Origin: Acinetobacter lactucae
GTDB lineage: Bacteria > Pseudomonadota > Gammaproteobacteria > Pseudomonadales > Moraxellaceae
Length of the DNA stretch: 64,000 nt
NCBI RefSeq assembly: GCF_001605885.1
Contig: NZ_LRPE01000023.1
Location: forward strand, 186,001-250,000
Direction of reading: 5' to 3'
This document shows, piece by piece, positions 26,780 to 34,661 of the stretch. The notes under the pieces were generated by a model. The model did no database searches and was not told the DNA's origin. It saw nothing but the letters and a program-made list of their open reading frames with translations. The stretch's first letter is position 1. Every line of letters begins with the position of its first letter. Both the position numbers and the translations under genes were made by a program.

Positions 26780-27448
26780 ATGTGGTCGATTCTGGCACTC
26801 GGTGCAGTCGAACGTATCATTCATCATCTGATCGATCTGGATGCGGTTACACGCATTCAGCTTAATCAGTTACAGGGCAAAATGTTGCGTGTAGTGATTG
26901 ATAGCCCGCAGCTTTCTGTCGATGTATTCTTTGACCAAGAAAAAGTACGTCTTGAACCTACTGCAACAGGACACAGCGAAAAACCTTCTATTTTTGAACA
27001 ACGTCCTTTTGATGGCCAATTCAAAATTTCTGAAGCAACTGCCACTTTGCATGTTAAAGATGTCGTTGAACTGATTAAATTATTAGTCAGCGATCCAGAC
27101 CAGATTGGCAATATCCCACTCCAAGGTGATTATCACCTATTACAGGATATTCAAAAGATTATGCAGCAAGCTGAACCAGATTTAGCTGCGCATTTATCCA
27201 GATGGGTCGGTCCTCAACTCGCACACGAGATTGGCAAGATTCAACTTGCACCAAAACATTTAAAACGCTCTCTTCAAAGTCATCTATTTTTTGCAGAAGA
27301 CGCATTAAAAGAAGATAGCGGCCTATTTGCCCCTCGCTGGGAAATGGAAGACTTAACTCAAGCTACTCGCAAGCTTAATCAAGACATTGACCGTCTAGAA
27401 GCAAGATTGCAGCAACTCAATGCACAACTACAACCCTCTCAAGACTAG
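26780..27448 (+). CDS. ubiJ: Ubiquinone biosynthesis accessory factor UbiJ (SCP2 domain)
   Basis: UbiJ is a lipid-binding accessory protein of the soluble Ubi metabolon and is thought to present the polyprenyl quinone intermediates to the hydroxylases and methylases. The 222-residue protein has an SCP2-like N-terminal half (about 15-120) and a long helical C-terminus ending in a heptad-rich coiled coil (LNQDIDRLEARLQQLNAQLQ). Sequence conservation in this family is low, so the call depends partly on its place between ubiE (11 bp upstream) and ubiB (12 bp downstream), the same order as in E. coli. Confidence 0.9.
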   Translation: MWSILALGAVERIIHHLIDLDAVTRIQLNQLQGKMLRVVIDSPQLSVDVFFDQEKVRLEPTATGHSEKPSIFEQRPFDGQFKISEATATLHVKDVVELIKLLVSDPDQIGNIPLQGDYHLLQDIQKIMQQAEPDLAAHLSRWVGPQLAHEIGKIQLAPKHLKRSLQSHLFFAEDALKEDSGLFAPRWEMEDLTQATRKLNQDIDRLEARLQQLNAQLQPSQD

Positions 27449-27460
27449 GTAAGACTGTAT

Positions 27461-29080
27461 ATGATTCCGCACGTTTCACGTTTACTCGAACTTTGGCGTA
27501 TTGCAGCGCACTATAGACTCGATACGTTGTTCCCTGCGGATGAATTACCAGTTAAAGCTCAGCATGCATTAAATATTATTAAAATGCATCCAGCTGCATG
27601 GTCGAGCCGTGAACGTAAAAACCCTTTAAAGCTCAAAGAAGCTTTAGAAGATATGGGACCACTTGCAATCAAGCTCGGCCAATTACTCTCTACTCGTCGT
27701 GACTTGATTCCACCTGAGGTGCTCGCTCAGCTAGTTTTACTTCAAGATCAAGTAAAGCCTTTTGATGGAGAGGTTGCCAAACAGCGTATTCAAGACTCGT
27801 TAAAAGCCGATGTTAATACATTGTTTGCTCGCTTTGATGATCAGCCATTAGCTGCCGCATCAATTGCCCAAGTGCATACTGCTGCGTTGCATGATGGTCG
27901 CGAAGTTGTGGTTAAAGTGACTCGCCCTGACATTCGCAATCAAATTTTGCAAGACTTTGAAATTTTGGCATGGCTAGGAAATACATTAGAAAGCCGCCTT
28001 GAGGCTGCTCGTGCATTGCATCTCACCGAAATTATTCAAGACTACCGCCAGATCATTTTAAATGAGCTGGACTTGAGTATTGAGGCAGATAACACCCGCC
28101 GTATGCGCCATTACTTTACTGGCTCAACCATGATGTATGTACCTGAAGTGTACATGGACACAAAAGATGTCATGGTGGCTGAGCGTATTACAGGTGTGCC
28201 TATTTCAGATACGGCAACCTTTGACCGATTAGGCATGGATCGCGCACAACTTGCAGAAAAAGGATTAACTATTTTCTTTACGCAAGTCTTCCGCGATAAC
28301 TTTTTCCATGCTGACATGCACCCCGGTAACGTCTTTGTAGAAACTATCAACCCAAGCAATCCACGCTTTATTGCGCTGGACTGCGCGATTATGGGTGAAC
28401 TATCTAAACACGACCAAATGACAGTTGCTCGCATGTTGCTTGCTGTCATGAACAGCAACTTTATGCAGCTTATTCAAATTGTGCATCAAGCTGGCTGGAT
28501 TCCACCAGGTACGGACCAAGACTCGTTAGCACGTGAAATGCGCCGTACCGTTGGGCCAATGGTGTCTAAACCAATGGATCAGCTTGATTTTGCGGGCATC
28601 TTAATTCAAGTCATGGATATTGCTCGACGCTTCCATTTAGAAATTCCGCCACAACTCATGCTGCTACTCAAAACTTTAGTGCATGTAGAAGGCTTAGGTA
28701 CTGACCTTTATCCGCAGCTCGACATCTGGAAATTGGCAAAACCAATTTTGACGGAATGGGTCAAATCCAACATGAACCCAGTCAAAAATGTAAAAGAGCT
28801 CGGCCAGCAGTTACCTGACCTGCTTTTAGGCGCTCAAGATTTCCCAAGTTTAATTATTGACAGTCTAAATGGTTTAAAGAATCAATCTGCTTGGCAAGAC
28901 CGTCAGTTACGTGAAATTCAACAACTTCGTTTGCAAATGGAACATCAACAACGCCGCAGTTGGATGTTCGGTAGTAGCATGCTGATTTTATTGACCATCG
29001 CGATTATTAGCCCTTGGTTTGTCTCGATTATTCTGATTGTGCTGAGTAGTTTATTAGCACTTTGGCGCATCTTGAAATAA
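27461..29080 (+). CDS. ubiB: Ubiquinone biosynthesis atypical kinase/ATPase UbiB
   Basis: UbiB belongs to the ABC1/COQ8 atypical kinase family and helps extract quinone intermediates from the membrane using ATPase activity. The family KxGQ motif appears as LAIKLGQLLSTRRDLIPPEV (about residue 65). The Ala-rich loop AAASIAQVHTAAL replaces the glycine-rich loop of kinases, and HADMHPGNVFV and ALDCAIMGEL give the catalytic-loop and metal-binding regions. Two C-terminal hydrophobic helices (about 500-535) anchor it to the inner membrane. At 539 residues it matches E. coli UbiB (546). Third gene of the ubi operon and followed by a terminator. Confidence 0.96.
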   Translation: MIPHVSRLLELWRIAAHYRLDTLFPADELPVKAQHALNIIKMHPAAWSSRERKNPLKLKEALEDMGPLAIKLGQLLSTRRDLIPPEVLAQLVLLQDQVKPFDGEVAKQRIQDSLKADVNTLFARFDDQPLAAASIAQVHTAALHDGREVVVKVTRPDIRNQILQDFEILAWLGNTLESRLEAARALHLTEIIQDYRQIILNELDLSIEADNTRRMRHYFTGSTMMYVPEVYMDTKDVMVAERITGVPISDTATFDRLGMDRAQLAEKGLTIFFTQVFRDNFFHADMHPGNVFVETINPSNPRFIALDCAIMGELSKHDQMTVARMLLAVMNSNFMQLIQIVHQAGWIPPGTDQDSLAREMRRTVGPMVSKPMDQLDFAGILIQVMDIARRFHLEIPPQLMLLLKTLVHVEGLGTDLYPQLDIWKLAKPILTEWVKSNMNPVKNVKELGQQLPDLLLGAQDFPSLIIDSLNGLKNQSAWQDRQLREIQQLRLQMEHQQRRSWMFGSSMLILLTIAIISPWFVSIILIVLSSLLALWRILK

Positions 29081-29085
29081 ATTCT

Positions 29086-29115
29086 AAATCCCTTGCCAGT
29101 GCAAGGGATTTTTTT
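29086..29115 (+). terminator. Intrinsic terminator of the ubiE-ubiJ-ubiB operon
   Basis: AAATCCCTTGC-CAGT-GCAAGGGATTT with a T-run lies 6 bp after the ubiB stop. The 11-bp stem is perfect. Confidence 0.9.
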
Positions 29116-29204
29116 ATGGAAAAACTTTAATTTTAAAAAAATTTATAGCTCAACTATTCGTTCATTGCTAAATTGAATCTATAAATGCTTCAAAAGAATA
29201 AACA

Positions 29205-30518
29205 ATGAAAACACCTCATTTTGCTATTATCGGTGCCGGCACTGCAGGTTTAGCCACTGCGATTTTACTCGCCCGTGAAGGTAATAACGTTACTATTTTT
29301 GAACAAGTTGATGAGTTATCTCCGGTCGGTGCCGGTTTATTACTACAACCCGCGGGCTTAGCCGTATTTGAACATTTAGGTGTGCTCGACAAAGCCTTAA
29401 CATTAGGTGCAAGAGTCACAGGCTTAGAAGGACAACTTCCAGACAAGCGTCTTTTAGTGAATAGTCATTATCATGAAGCATCAGCAAATCTTTATGGTCT
29501 AGGTATACACCGTGCCACTTTATGTCATGTGCTCACACAAAAGCTTAGTGAATACTCAAGCCAAATTACTTGGCGTATGAACCACTCTGTTGAAAGCTTT
29601 GAAGAACATACCAATGAAGTTCGACTGTTCGGCATGCATCAAAACCATAAGTTTGAGGCTCGCTTTGATGCTGTACTTATTGCCAACGGTGCGCGTAGTC
29701 AATTAAGACCTAAAGCATGGGTAAAGGTCGATCAAGCCTACCCGTGGGGTGCAGCCTGGAGTATCGTGCCTGAGTGCCAAGTGCTCGATTCTGAAATTCT
29801 GCATCAATTTTATGATCGCTCGAAAATTATGATGGGAATTCTACCTACAGGAGCTATTCCAACCGAACCTCAACAGCGTCTTTCAAGTGTTTTTTGGAGC
29901 TTACCTACGCCACAACTACAAAGCTTTTTGCAAGATGAACAGGCTAAACAAGCTTGGTTAAAGCAAGTCTCAGAACGTTGGCCCAAAGTTGCAGAATGGC
30001 TAAAAGAAATTTTGTATAACAGTCAAACTCAGCCTAAATGGCTATCTGCAAACTACCGCGATGTCGTCCTGACTCAATTTGGTCAGGGTCGAATTGGTGT
30101 GCTCGGCGATGCCGCTCATGCAATGAGTCCACAGTTAGGTCAAGGTGCAAATATGGCATTATTGGATGCTTGGGCTTTTTCTCAATCATTACAACATGCT
30201 CAAAAGAACCAGAATATTGATTGGTCCCTGCTCTGGCAGCACTACCACCAGCTTCGCCACTCATCCACCCAGTTTTATCAATTTCTCAGTCGTTTACTAA
30301 CACCACTTTATCAATCTGACCATTGGTGGACTGGTGGTTTAAGAGATTTAGTTTTCCCTTGGATGTATCAAATCCCCTATTTTCGAAAAGAAATGGCGAT
30401 CACAATTTCAGGCTTAAAGACTGGCCCATTTCAACAACTTGATTATGATCGAGTAGCTCAATTGCCTAAAGAAAACAGTACTTTTAATTTAAAAAGTGAA
30501 TCTCTGTCTGACTTTTAA
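29205..30518 (+). CDS. FAD-dependent monooxygenase (PHBH/UbiH-like fold)
   Basis: The 437-residue protein has the class A flavin monooxygenase layout. The N-terminal dinucleotide-binding motif is AIIGAGTAGLATAILLA (residues about 7-23). The second FAD motif is GVLGDAAHAMSPQLGQGANMALLDA (about 300-325), which includes the conserved GD and P residues. Such enzymes hydroxylate aromatic substrates using NAD(P)H and O2. The gene follows the ubi operon, but a terminator separates them, and the expected UbiH/UbiF features do not stand out. A role in ubiquinone ring hydroxylation is therefore possible but not supported, and a catabolic hydroxylase is equally likely. No signal peptide is visible. Confidence 0.82.
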   Translation: MKTPHFAIIGAGTAGLATAILLAREGNNVTIFEQVDELSPVGAGLLLQPAGLAVFEHLGVLDKALTLGARVTGLEGQLPDKRLLVNSHYHEASANLYGLGIHRATLCHVLTQKLSEYSSQITWRMNHSVESFEEHTNEVRLFGMHQNHKFEARFDAVLIANGARSQLRPKAWVKVDQAYPWGAAWSIVPECQVLDSEILHQFYDRSKIMMGILPTGAIPTEPQQRLSSVFWSLPTPQLQSFLQDEQAKQAWLKQVSERWPKVAEWLKEILYNSQTQPKWLSANYRDVVLTQFGQGRIGVLGDAAHAMSPQLGQGANMALLDAWAFSQSLQHAQKNQNIDWSLLWQHYHQLRHSSTQFYQFLSRLLTPLYQSDHWWTGGLRDLVFPWMYQIPYFRKEMAITISGLKTGPFQQLDYDRVAQLPKENSTFNLKSESLSDF

Positions 30519-30672
30519 AAGTAATCGTATTCAAGCTACTCAATGGGCTGACAAAGACAAAAAGGACAAAGAATTTTTCCTAAAACTGACGTTGATGCCG
30601 TACACTATACAAGCTATTTTTTAGCATCTGATTGAAATCAATTTATAGTTCATATTTCTTTGGTGATTCCTC

Positions 30673-31446
30673 ATGAATAACACGCAATGGCTCGATGAAG
30701 TAAAATTTAACGAACAAGGTCTTATCCCTGCCATTGCTCAACATCATCAAACCGGACGTATTTTGATGGTAGCGTGGATGAACCGTGAATCACTTGCGCT
30801 CACAGCAGAAAAAAATCAGGCGGTGTATTTCTCTCGCTCTCGCCAAAAACTTTGGCACAAGGGTGAAGAATCAGGTCATTTCCAAACGGTTTATGAAATT
30901 CGTCTGGACTGCGACGGCGATGTAATCGTATTACAAGTTGAGCAACACGGCGGGATCGCGTGCCATACAGGTCGTGAGTCTTGTTTCTATCGTAAACTTA
31001 CCCCACAGGGCTGGGAAATTGTCGATGCACAATTAAAAGACCCTACTGCAATTTATGGCGATAAAGCCAAAACTGAAAGCCACGATCATGCACACACCAC
31101 TGAACAAGTGGATGTACTTGCTCACTTAGGGCAATTGATGCAAGAGCGTAAACAAGCAGAAGCGGATACGTCATATGTGGCAAGCCTCTACAAAAAAGGC
31201 ATCAATAAAATCTTAGAAAAAGTCGGCGAAGAAAGCGTAGAAACGATTATCGCTGCCAAAGACTACGCTGCTCAAAATACAGAAAGCAATTTAAATGACT
31301 TGATTTATGAAACTGCCGATTTGTGGTTCCATAGCATTGTCATGTTGGGTTATTTCGATCTTAATCCACAACTTATTATTGACGAATTAGCTCGTCGTCA
31401 GGGTTTATCTGGTTTAGTTGAAAAAGCTAACCGCAACAAGGTTTAA
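30673..31446 (+). CDS. hisIE: Bifunctional phosphoribosyl-AMP cyclohydrolase / phosphoribosyl-ATP pyrophosphatase
   Basis: HisIE catalyses the second and third steps of histidine synthesis. Residues about 1-125 form the HisI cyclohydrolase with metal ligands in LDCDGD and the [13 protein letters not shown] segment. Residues about 150-250 form HisE, with [23 protein letters not shown] containing the MazG-like acidic motif (EExxE). At 257 residues the protein is longer than E. coli HisIE (203), through a histidine-rich linker ([12 protein letters not shown]) and a longer N-terminus. No other his gene is adjacent, so the pathway is dispersed. The helicase gene starts 9 bp after its stop. Confidence 0.93.
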   Translation: MNNTQWLDEVKFNEQGLIPAIAQHHQTGRILMVAWMNRESLALTAEKNQAVYFSRSRQKLWHKGEESGHFQTVYEIRLDCDGDVIVLQVEQHGGIACHTGRESCFYRKLTPQGWEIVDAQLKDPTAIYGDKAKTESHDHAHTTEQVDVLAHLGQLMQERKQAEADTSYVASLYKKGINKILEKVGEESVETIIAAKDYAAQNTESNLNDLIYETADLWFHSIVMLGYFDLNPQLIIDELARRQGLSGLVEKANRNKV

Positions 31447-31455
31447 AATCACTCA

Positions 31456-32958
31456 GTGTCGAATATCGAAAAACCTAAAGCCACCTATGAGCAAGCCATT
31501 GCCATAGATAACGCACGTCTTGGGCAATCATTTAAAGTGATTGCCTATGCGGGTACAGGTAAAACTACTACGTTACAAATGATTAGTGATGCCATGCCTG
31601 AACGGCGCGGTATGTATTTGGCATTTAACAAAGCCATTGCGGGTGAAGCACAAAACAAATTTCATCGTAATGTAGATTGTCGTACTTTTCACTCACTCGC
31701 CTTTCGCAGTGTGCCGCGTGGTGTAACTGATAAATTACGCTTGCCTCGCTTAAGTCCAAGCTTTATTGCAAAAGAATATCGACTAGAACCGATTACCTTA
31801 CGGCGCATGATGGGTGGACGTTATGAAAAATACGTCTTGATGCCAAGTCGCCTAGCGAGTCTTGTCGCCAATGCGGTGAGCTATTTCTGTTCGACCAGTT
31901 CTCAATATCCAGCCCCTCGACACATTCAGGCGCCAAACTGGTTACATCTAGATGATATTACTGCACTGCAAACCCATCTTTACTCTGCTGTTGAACGCCG
32001 TTGGTTAGAGTCAATCGATCCAAACCACCAAGCTGGTATTGGTCACGATATTTACCTCAAACTTTGGGCATTGTCTGAACCTAACATCCCAGCCGATTAT
32101 GTACTATTTGATGAAGCACAAGATGCTGACCCTTTAATGTTGGGCATTTTGCTTCGCCAAAAAAATACGCAGGTTATTTATGTAGGTGATGCACATCAGC
32201 AAATCTACGCGTGGCGCGGTGCGATTAATGCAATGCAACAATTGCCGTTGCCAGAGTCTCGCTTAACGACCTCTTTTCGTTTTGGTGAAACAATTGCCGA
32301 TGTTGCTAATGCATTATTGGGTGGTTTAAATGAAACTGTTCCCTTGCTTGGCAATCCAAACCAGAAATCGAGCGTCGTAAATAAACCACACACCAAAATG
32401 CGTGATGCGATTTTATGCCGTACCAATGCTCGGGCAATGGAGCTTTTATTAGCAGGCTTAGTTCACGGCGATAAAGTGAGTTTGCAGGCTGATCATCAAA
32501 AACTAAACCGTTTTGTAGATGCTGCCAGCCTCTTAAAGCAAGGAAAACGGGTTACGGATGTGCCTGAACTGGCATGGTTTAATTCGTGGCACGATGTCCA
32601 TGAATACTGTGAAACCAATGAAGGTAGTGACATTAAGCCATTAGTAAAACTGGTTGATGATCATGGCACAGACCCATTAAAAAAAGCACTTGCAAAGATT
32701 ACACCACTTGAGCAGGCTGACTATGTCATCTCTACAGCCCATAAAGCGAAAGGGCTAGAATGGAACCGTGTTCATATTGAAGATGACTATCAATTTAAAA
32801 TTAATGGCTTAGAGCACAAGATTACCGATGAAGAATTAAGACTACTGTACGTTGCCTGTACTCGTGCTAAAGTAAGTCTAAATATCCATCATCTTTATGA
32901 TCTGATACAACAATTAAAACTAAGGGCGCCTTTAAGTCTTCGTCAGTCGGTTGGTTGA
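31456..32958 (+). CDS. UvrD/Rep-like superfamily 1 DNA helicase
   Basis: This 500-residue SF1A helicase is shorter than UvrD or Rep (about 670-720). All core motifs are present: Walker A AYAGTGKTTTLQM (about 30), FDEAQDADP (Walker B), GDAHQQIYAWRGAI (motif III), LTTSFRFGETIADVA (motif IV), STAHKAKGLEWNRVHI (motif V) and LLYVACTRAKVSL (motif VI). ATPase and 3'-to-5' translocation are expected. Insertions between motifs are small, which resembles F-box-helicase-like or Gabija-GajB-sized proteins more than UvrD. The start is GTG, 9 bp after hisIE, with a weak ribosome-binding site. The AAA protein follows 23 bp downstream. The function is unknown. Confidence 0.85.
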   Translation: MSNIEKPKATYEQAIAIDNARLGQSFKVIAYAGTGKTTTLQMISDAMPERRGMYLAFNKAIAGEAQNKFHRNVDCRTFHSLAFRSVPRGVTDKLRLPRLSPSFIAKEYRLEPITLRRMMGGRYEKYVLMPSRLASLVANAVSYFCSTSSQYPAPRHIQAPNWLHLDDITALQTHLYSAVERRWLESIDPNHQAGIGHDIYLKLWALSEPNIPADYVLFDEAQDADPLMLGILLRQKNTQVIYVGDAHQQIYAWRGAINAMQQLPLPESRLTTSFRFGETIADVANALLGGLNETVPLLGNPNQKSSVVNKPHTKMRDAILCRTNARAMELLLAGLVHGDKVSLQADHQKLNRFVDAASLLKQGKRVTDVPELAWFNSWHDVHEYCETNEGSDIKPLVKLVDDHGTDPLKKALAKITPLEQADYVISTAHKAKGLEWNRVHIEDDYQFKINGLEHKITDEELRLLYVACTRAKVSLNIHHLYDLIQQLKLRAPLSLRQSVG

Positions 32959-32981
32959 AGCGCTCATACTTAGGTGAGCCT

Positions 32982-34367
32982 ATGAAACTTGAATCTGTCC
33001 AATTTAAACATATTGCTCTGTTTCACGACCTTAAAATACATTTTCACTATGAAAAACAGCCAATCACCTTAATTTTAGGTGAACAGGCAACTGGTAAAAG
33101 TATGTTGCTCAAACATACTTACCATGCTTTAACTTGGTTGCCTGCTCGCCTTAAAGATTTACGTAGTCCCGGTATTGTCACTCCTGATCAAGACATTACT
33201 CAGTCGCGCCTCCAATCAAAAATCGAAGTGACCATCCAAATCCCTTCTGAAATTGGCCATTTACCAGAAAGCACCTCTGCTCAGCAGGTAGATTCTTCTC
33301 TGTGTAGCTGGAAACTTTTTAAAACCTTAAATGCAAGTGGTGTCGGAATAAGCCAAGTTGAAACTCAACAACTTGACCAAACCATGGCGCTTTATCAACA
33401 AGTTACAAAAAAAGATCCATTACAAGGACTACCCTTAATCGCTTACTACCCAGCCGAGCGCTTTGTAAATGATGTTAATCTGCTCAATAAAAATTTACCC
33501 GGCATTACTCAAGCCATTTCAGCCTACGACATTAGCCCGCTCCCGTTTACAACTTTTACGCGCTTTTTTGAATGGTTACGAGAAATCAGTGATATCGAAA
33601 ATGCTCAAGCTGCATATCTAGTACAACGCATTAGATCTAAGCAATCAGATCAGCAAGATCACACAGAATTATTAAATGAGCTTCAAAAAGAATTATCTGG
33701 GCAACCTAAACAGCTTACTTCACCCAATCTCTACGCCTTCAAGAATGCATTAAATATAGTTTTACCTGAACTTAAAGATATCTATTTACAATATCAGCCG
33801 CGGTTGCAACTTATGGTTGATTATGAAGGTCAAACCTTACCTTTTCAGCAGCTTTCAAATACCACAAAAACTTGGATTGCTTTAGTAGGCGATATAGCCC
33901 GCAGACTCTGTTTACTCAATCCATTAAGTTTAAACCCTTGCCTTGAAGGAGACGGCGTTTTACTCATTGACCAGATTGATGCACAGCTCGATTCAACGCA
34001 TTGCTCTGAGATCTTAAATCGACTTCATCAAGCATTCCCACGCCTACAAATTATTGCAACAGGAAGTCGTGAAGAGTTACTCGAACATGCTTCAACCTAT
34101 CAATGTCTAAAATTGGAGCACGGTAAAATTAGCCATCTTGACCTAAATACGACCAAGCAACAACTTGAACAGATCTATACCTTACTTCAAAGAAGCGAAC
34201 CTTTAGCACCACATATAGAAGCACAATCTCTAAATTTAATAGACCCAACACCAGCACAGATTGAGGTTTTATTTCAGCAAATTCAGGGTTTAAATGAACA
34301 ACAAAAAAATGAATTATTAAAGATGATTCATGCGGGAGACACACCAGAGGAGAGCCCTTCGGTTTGA
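32982..34367 (+). CDS. AAA/ABC-type (AAA_21, COG3950-like) ATPase with degenerate catalytic motifs
   Basis: The 461-residue protein looks like a COG3950/AAA_21-type ATP-binding protein. Walker A is good (ILGEQATGKSMLLKH, about 40) and the YYPAERFV motif follows. Compared with the family, the Walker B DEID reads DQID, the LSDGYR-type signature reads LSNTTKT, and the TTHSP switch reads ATGSR. ATP binding is likely, but hydrolysis is doubtful. There is no C-terminal TOPRIM or nuclease domain. I chose ATG at 32982 because TAGGTGAG stands 4 bp before it. The alternative TTG at 32955, 27 bp upstream, overlaps the helicase stop and has no ribosome-binding site. Expression is probably coupled with the helicase. 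Confidence 0.75.
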   Translation: MKLESVQFKHIALFHDLKIHFHYEKQPITLILGEQATGKSMLLKHTYHALTWLPARLKDLRSPGIVTPDQDITQSRLQSKIEVTIQIPSEIGHLPESTSAQQVDSSLCSWKLFKTLNASGVGISQVETQQLDQTMALYQQVTKKDPLQGLPLIAYYPAERFVNDVNLLNKNLPGITQAISAYDISPLPFTTFTRFFEWLREISDIENAQAAYLVQRIRSKQSDQQDHTELLNELQKELSGQPKQLTSPNLYAFKNALNIVLPELKDIYLQYQPRLQLMVDYEGQTLPFQQLSNTTKTWIALVGDIARRLCLLNPLSLNPCLEGDGVLLIDQIDAQLDSTHCSEILNRLHQAFPRLQIIATGSREELLEHASTYQCLKLEHGKISHLDLNTTKQQLEQIYTLLQRSEPLAPHIEAQSLNLIDPTPAQIEVLFQQIQGLNEQQKNELLKMIHAGDTPEESPSV

Positions 34368-34377
34368 GCTTTATAAT

Positions 34378-34422
34378 CAAAAAACTGCACTCACAAAATA
34401 TATGGTGGAGTGCGGTTTTTTA
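34378..34422 (+). terminator. Intrinsic terminator after the helicase-ATPase pair
   Basis: AAAAAACTGCACTC and GAGTGCGGTTTTTT form a stem with one G-U pair around a loop of about 15 nt, starting about 10 bp after the ATPase stop codon and ending in a T-run. Confidence 0.75.
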
Positions 34423-34438
34423 GGCTCTAAAATAACTA

Positions 34439-34465
34439 GATGTTGTTACTACATGTAATAACATC
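34439..34465. promoter_or_regulatory. Imperfect palindrome upstream of the mrp operon
   Basis: GATGTTGTTA and TAATAACATC form an inverted repeat (9 of 10 positions matching) around CTACATG, about 200 bp before mrpA and just after the preceding terminator. It could be a repressor operator. The regulator is unknown. Confidence 0.35.
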
Positions 34466-34637
34466 AGATTTTCAATGCTTTTTTAGTGTACAATAAATTT
34501 CATTTTGCGTTTTTATTCTTCAAGTTGCGCAATACAACTTGTTTCTCGCTTTATTTTCTAATTTGGTTGGGTTTTCGGAATAATAAGCTTTGGAACTCTC
34601 TTTGAATTCCTATCTATTCTGAAATTAAAATTTCACC

Positions 34638-34655
34638 TTTAGGTTTCGACCTAAA
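34638..34655 (+). promoter_or_regulatory. TTCG-capped hairpin over the mrpA ribosome-binding site
   Basis: TTTAGGT-TTCG-ACCTAAA is a perfect 7-bp stem with a UUCG tetraloop, ending 6 bp before the mrpA ATG at 34662. The only Shine-Dalgarno-like AGGT is inside the left arm, so the hairpin could limit translation initiation. Confidence 0.45.
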
Positions 34656-34661
34656 TCATAT

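Noticed and set aside
29205..30518. Assignment as UbiH/UbiF ring hydroxylase
   Set aside because: It follows the ubi operon but beyond a strong terminator, and the UbiH-specific motif spacing was not recognised.
31456..34367. A canonical Gabija defence system
   Set aside because: The ATPase has no TOPRIM domain, its catalytic motifs are degenerate, and the gene order is helicase first. Only the pairing of families is reminiscent.
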